Below, one piece after another: positions 14,458 through 17,591 of a stretch of 17,591 nt of DNA. The stretch comes from an uncultured Acetatifactor sp. (GTDB lineage: Bacteria > Bacillota > Clostridia > Lachnospirales > Lachnospiraceae). Below the pieces are notes generated by a model. The model searched no databases. It had not been told where the DNA came from and saw only the letters and a list, made by a program, of their open reading frames with translations. The DNA lies in the NCBI GenBank assembly GCA_947644185.1, contig CANRZC010000009.1, positions 1 to 17,591 of the forward strand, read 5' to 3'. Both the position numbers and the translations under genes were made by a program. Positions within the stretch are counted from its first letter, which is position 1, and each line of letters opens with the position of its first letter.

Positions 14458-15879
14458 ATGAAACTTTCTAAGGCGGCAAAGGCAGTTCTCTTCTGTGTGA
14501 TAGCCGCATTGTTATATGGGAATCTGTACAGCGTGCTTTCCTGGAAGGATACAGGAGGGGACTATAAATCTACTATGACCACCTTCTATACCCTGGATGA
14601 TGATATGGTGGATGTGGTATTTCTGGGCAGCAGCCATTGCTACTGCGCAGTAAACACGGCAATTCTGTGGGAAGATTACGGGATAGCAGCCTACAGCATG
14701 GCGATTTCGGGACAGGATATGGCAAGCTCCTATTATTGCCTGAAGGAGCTACTGAAGACCCAGAAGCCAAAGGTGGTCTGTGTGGAAATGTTTTACAGCA
14801 TTCTGGAAGGATATGCAGTTAAGGGAAATTTATATAGAAATCTTCTGGGGTATGAGATTTCGGGGAACTTTAGAGATGCGGTAGACAGTATTGCAGAGGA
14901 AGAGGAGAAGAAAGATATCTTATTGAAATGGCCCATTATTCACACCCGGTATGCGGAACTGACCAAAAAGGATTTTCAGCCCACGCCAGTGATGGAGTTT
15001 TACATGGGCAGTGAGACAATCCTCTCTCCAGGGCCAAACCTTGGAGAGCTGCCTGTATACTATGGAGAGGAAAGAACGGCAATCCCTGAGGACACAGAGC
15101 AGTGGCTTCGCAAAATTATTGAGCTTGCAAAAGAGTCTGATGTGAAGCTGTGCTTTTTCCTGGCGCCCTACTGGGCAGATGAAGGAGCGCAGATGAAGTA
15201 CAGGTATGTGGAAGCGCTTGCTAGGGAGAACGATATCCCATATATGAATATGCTGGCTAAACAACAGGAACTGAAGCTAGATACGGCCAGAGACTTTGCC
15301 GACGAAGGGCATATGAATTCTTATGGTGCTGAAAAGAGCACCAACTTTCTGGGACAATTTTTGACCAATTATTATGAGCTGGAGGACAGGAGGGGGGAAG
15401 AGAGATATACCCTGTGGAATGAAAACCTGAAGCTCTGGAAGCACCAGAAACAAAACCAGGAATTGAAGGAAACGGCAGACTTAGGACTTTATCTGGACAA
15501 GCTGTCCCGCCTGGAGGGATATACCGCTGTCATAATCACCAAGGGGGAATATCTCACAGGCGATATAGCCACTCTGGTAGAACATTTGATGAATCTGGGA
15601 ATCGGAGAAGCCTTTTTCCAGAGAGAAGGAGCCTGGGTCATTGCAGATGGTGTGTTGGAATATGAGTCTGCAAGGGAGAATTGCTTCCATCACATGGAGA
15701 TAGGCGACAGCGATGTACTGCTACATGGAAATGATGAGGTGATGCATATTATTGTGGATCGGCAGGATTACTCCATGGCGACCCAGGGGATCGACATTGT
15801 GCTATATGATGAAGTGCTGGAAGAAATTGCAGATGTAGTGGGATTTCAGGCGGGAGAGAACTATACTTGTATCAGATAA
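14458..15879 (+). CDS. SGNH-like acyltransferase partner with extra C-terminal domain
   Basis: This 473-residue protein has one N-terminal membrane anchor (about 8-26) and an extracellular SGNH-type fold. FLGSSH (55-60) provides the block I serine. DFADEGHMN provides the Asp282/His285 pair of block V. Such proteins finish the transfer of acetyl groups delivered by an MBOAT partner to a surface polysaccharide. After residue 340 a separate domain of about 130 residues begins (DLGLYLDKL...). It contains VEHLMNLGIGEAFFQREGAWVIADG and a final QGIDIVLYDEVLEEIADVVGF. That domain resembles ILEI/PANDER-like carbohydrate-associated domains, possibly with the segments in permuted order; this is a tentative recognition. 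The gene begins 20 bases after the MBOAT stop with GGGGGG seven bases before the ATG. Confidence 0.8.
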   Translation: MKLSKAAKAVLFCVIAALLYGNLYSVLSWKDTGGDYKSTMTTFYTLDDDMVDVVFLGSSHCYCAVNTAILWEDYGIAAYSMAISGQDMASSYYCLKELLKTQKPKVVCVEMFYSILEGYAVKGNLYRNLLGYEISGNFRDAVDSIAEEEEKKDILLKWPIIHTRYAELTKKDFQPTPVMEFYMGSETILSPGPNLGELPVYYGEERTAIPEDTEQWLRKIIELAKESDVKLCFFLAPYWADEGAQMKYRYVEALARENDIPYMNMLAKQQELKLDTARDFADEGHMNSYGAEKSTNFLGQFLTNYYELEDRRGEERYTLWNENLKLWKHQKQNQELKETADLGLYLDKLSRLEGYTAVIITKGEYLTGDIATLVEHLMNLGIGEAFFQREGAWVIADGVLEYESARENCFHHMEIGDSDVLLHGNDEVMHIIVDRQDYSMATQGIDIVLYDEVLEEIADVVGFQAGENYTCIR

Positions 15880-15894
15880 AGGGAGTGGAGCAGA

Positions 15895-17562
15895 ATGAGA
15901 AGAGCGAAAAGGCCTTTGGGTATGCTGCTACTGATATGGATACTGATTTTGGGCTGCGGTGGATGTGGAAGTGGAAGCGACACAAAAATAGGAAGCTATA
16001 AAATCTATCGTGTGGAGGGAGAGGATGCCATAGGGCTCACGGAGTTTCTCATGGAGCTGGCCAGGCAGGAGGCAGGCGTAAAGCTAAAAAATACAGCGGA
16101 TGAGGAGAAAAACTGGATTTCCCTATTGACATGGGAAACCTCAGCAAATACCTATGGATATACCCTGGAGGGAATGGAACCCAATGCCTTCACCATTGTA
16201 AGGGATGAAAACCATCTGTTTATTCTTTCTCAGACAGAGGACGGATTGAAGCGAGGATGCAGATACCTGTTCAGCAACCTGGTGGATGACCAGGGGACAT
16301 TGCTTTTAGATGACAGAGAGATCTATGGGGATGCCGGAAGAGATCTAAAGGAAGCCATCTATATAGGAGAAAACCCCATTGGAGAATATGAGATTGCGTA
16401 CCAGGATAAAGCGGCGGCGCCTGTGTGTGAAGAGCTTAGGGACTTTATATATCAGACAGATGGGGAACTGCTCCCAGTGACAGAGGGAAAGAGCAAAGAG
16501 GGACCGGGAATTTTATTGTCTCTGGACAGTGGGCTGGCTGCGGGCAGCGGACGGACTGTCATCGAAAATGGGGAGATATCCATATGCGGGGCTGATGCGG
16601 AGGCTCTGCGGCAGGAAATGTATCTGTTTGTGAACACCTATCTGGGATGGATGAATGCAGGACAGGCAGATGCCCGTATCAGCAGTGTGGCAAAGACCAT
16701 TTATGTGCCGGATGAAGTGAGAGAGGTGGCAGAACCATGGATGGAGGAGCGGGAGGCAATCGTCACGCTCTGGAATGTAAACTTTACCAGGGGCGTATAC
16801 TTGAACGAGGCTACCAGCCTGAAGAACAATATTTTGGACTACTCGGAAGAACAGATATATGAGTATGTGAAAATGTTGAAGTATTGCGGATTTACAGGGG
16901 TCCAGGCCACGGAGATGTGCTCTGCCTGGGCTGGCACAGGCGGATATGAGGCAGTGCACGAAAAACTTCGCATGATGGCAGATGCAGCCCATTCCCTTGG
17001 GATGAAGTTTACGCTGTGGGTGTGGGGGGCTCACTTTGAAGGATTCAGCTGGGCGGACAACACAGTCTCCTATGCACCAGGTGACAGCGGATTTGCATAT
17101 GACAATCCAGAGACCGTGGCTACTTTTGAAAAATACTATTCTATCTATGCGGAACTTGCAGACTGCTGCGACAGGGTAATTGCGCACTTTATTGATCCTG
17201 GTATGCTCACCACGTCAGAGGATGTGGCTTACTTTTCCAAAATTCTGCGCGGCAAGTTTTTGACTGTGAACCCTGATATTGATTTCGGCATTAGCTGTTG
17301 GGTAGATACCTTTGACAAAGGAACCTATGTGAGGGCTTTGGGCAATGACATTACACTTTATGGGGGGGTAGTTCCTGAAGAGGAAAACTATATAAAATTT
17401 CGAGAATCTGTGGCAAACCTGGATACCCGAATGGGAATGTGGTCCTGGAACATCTGCGGACGGGAGATAGATCAGCTTGCGGAGATGAACTTTAACATGG
17501 AGCTTATCCGGGACACCTATCAGACTGCCAGAAAATATGATGATGGCCTTGTCGGGACATAG
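15895..17562 (+). CDS. Lipoprotein with glycoside-hydrolase-like TIM barrel
   Basis: The product is a 555-residue secreted lipoprotein. The signal ends with ILGC (Cys21), with a second possible cysteine at 24. Residues about 35-140 resemble the alpha/beta domain placed before the barrel in GH20/GH67-type enzymes (DGLKRGCRYLFSNLV). From about residue 288 (VTLWNVNFTRG) the sequence looks like a TIM barrel: YVKMLKYCGFTGVQ, MADAAHSLGMKFTLWVWG, DRVIAHFIDPG and WSWNICGREIDQL. I cannot assign a GH family or catalytic pair. The stop follows KYDDGLVGT, where related proteins as I recall them continue, so the gene may be shortened. It starts 15 bases after the SGNH gene and is the last complete gene of the cluster, perhaps trimming or sensing the decorated polymer. 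Confidence 0.75.
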   Translation: MRRAKRPLGMLLLIWILILGCGGCGSGSDTKIGSYKIYRVEGEDAIGLTEFLMELARQEAGVKLKNTADEEKNWISLLTWETSANTYGYTLEGMEPNAFTIVRDENHLFILSQTEDGLKRGCRYLFSNLVDDQGTLLLDDREIYGDAGRDLKEAIYIGENPIGEYEIAYQDKAAAPVCEELRDFIYQTDGELLPVTEGKSKEGPGILLSLDSGLAAGSGRTVIENGEISICGADAEALRQEMYLFVNTYLGWMNAGQADARISSVAKTIYVPDEVREVAEPWMEEREAIVTLWNVNFTRGVYLNEATSLKNNILDYSEEQIYEYVKMLKYCGFTGVQATEMCSAWAGTGGYEAVHEKLRMMADAAHSLGMKFTLWVWGAHFEGFSWADNTVSYAPGDSGFAYDNPETVATFEKYYSIYAELADCCDRVIAHFIDPGMLTTSEDVAYFSKILRGKFLTVNPDIDFGISCWVDTFDKGTYVRALGNDITLYGGVVPEEENYIKFRESVANLDTRMGMWSWNICGREIDQLAEMNFNMELIRDTYQTARKYDDGLVGT

Positions 17563-17591
17563 CTGGAAGCCGTAAAACAAATCTCCCACAG

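Overview
The window looks like a chromosomal segment of a Gram-positive anaerobe of the class Clostridia, most likely Lachnospiraceae. The clues are moderately high GC, strong AGGAGG-type ribosome binding sites, an LplB/LplC/LplA-type sugar ABC transporter beside a GH36 enzyme, a LexA-type operator of the GAAC-N4-GTTC form, and an LCP protein with an MBOAT/SGNH surface-acylation pair. Species cannot be fixed from the sequence alone. I see no transposon, CRISPR array, rRNA or tRNA.

Region 1 (1-5519, + strand) is an alpha-galactoside uptake and cleavage locus: the tail of one permease, a second permease, a lipoprotein substrate-binding protein, and a GH36 alpha-galactosidase. Its intergenic spaces are rich in RNA structure. 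There is a 7-bp hairpin directly against the Shine-Dalgarno of the second permease. A run of five hairpins lies in the 328-bp gap before the binding protein, and the first two carry the same AAGTACA loop. A terminator-like 13-bp stem precedes the galactosidase. The locus ends at a strong bidirectional terminator (5543-5589).

Region 2 (5592-8840) holds single genes. They are a small coiled-coil protein built on 11-residue repeats (- strand), a Y-family DNA polymerase (DinB type) whose promoter has a LexA box inside its spacer, and a membrane-anchored DUF1266 protein (- strand).

Region 3 (8885-17562) is a cell-surface region with two divergent units. To the left run a secreted, membrane-anchored 5'-nucleotidase/metallophosphatase and then the DUF1266 gene. 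To the right run an LCP glycopolymer ligase with a repetitive polyampholyte N-terminus, a small membrane protein, an MBOAT O-acyltransferase, an SGNH-like partner with an extra C-terminal domain, and a lipoprotein resembling TIM-barrel glycosidases. The two units are driven from a 105-bp gap in which the two predicted promoters share one palindromic -10 element (ATTATAAT).

The most notable signals are the multi-hairpin intergenic element at 1131-1315 with matching loops and a complementary downstream 7-mer, the symmetric divergent promoter at 10893-10942, and the LCP/MBOAT/SGNH/lipoprotein cassette. That cassette looks like a surface-glycopolymer attachment and decoration system whose accessory domains I cannot assign firmly. 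Nothing here proves a wholly new system.
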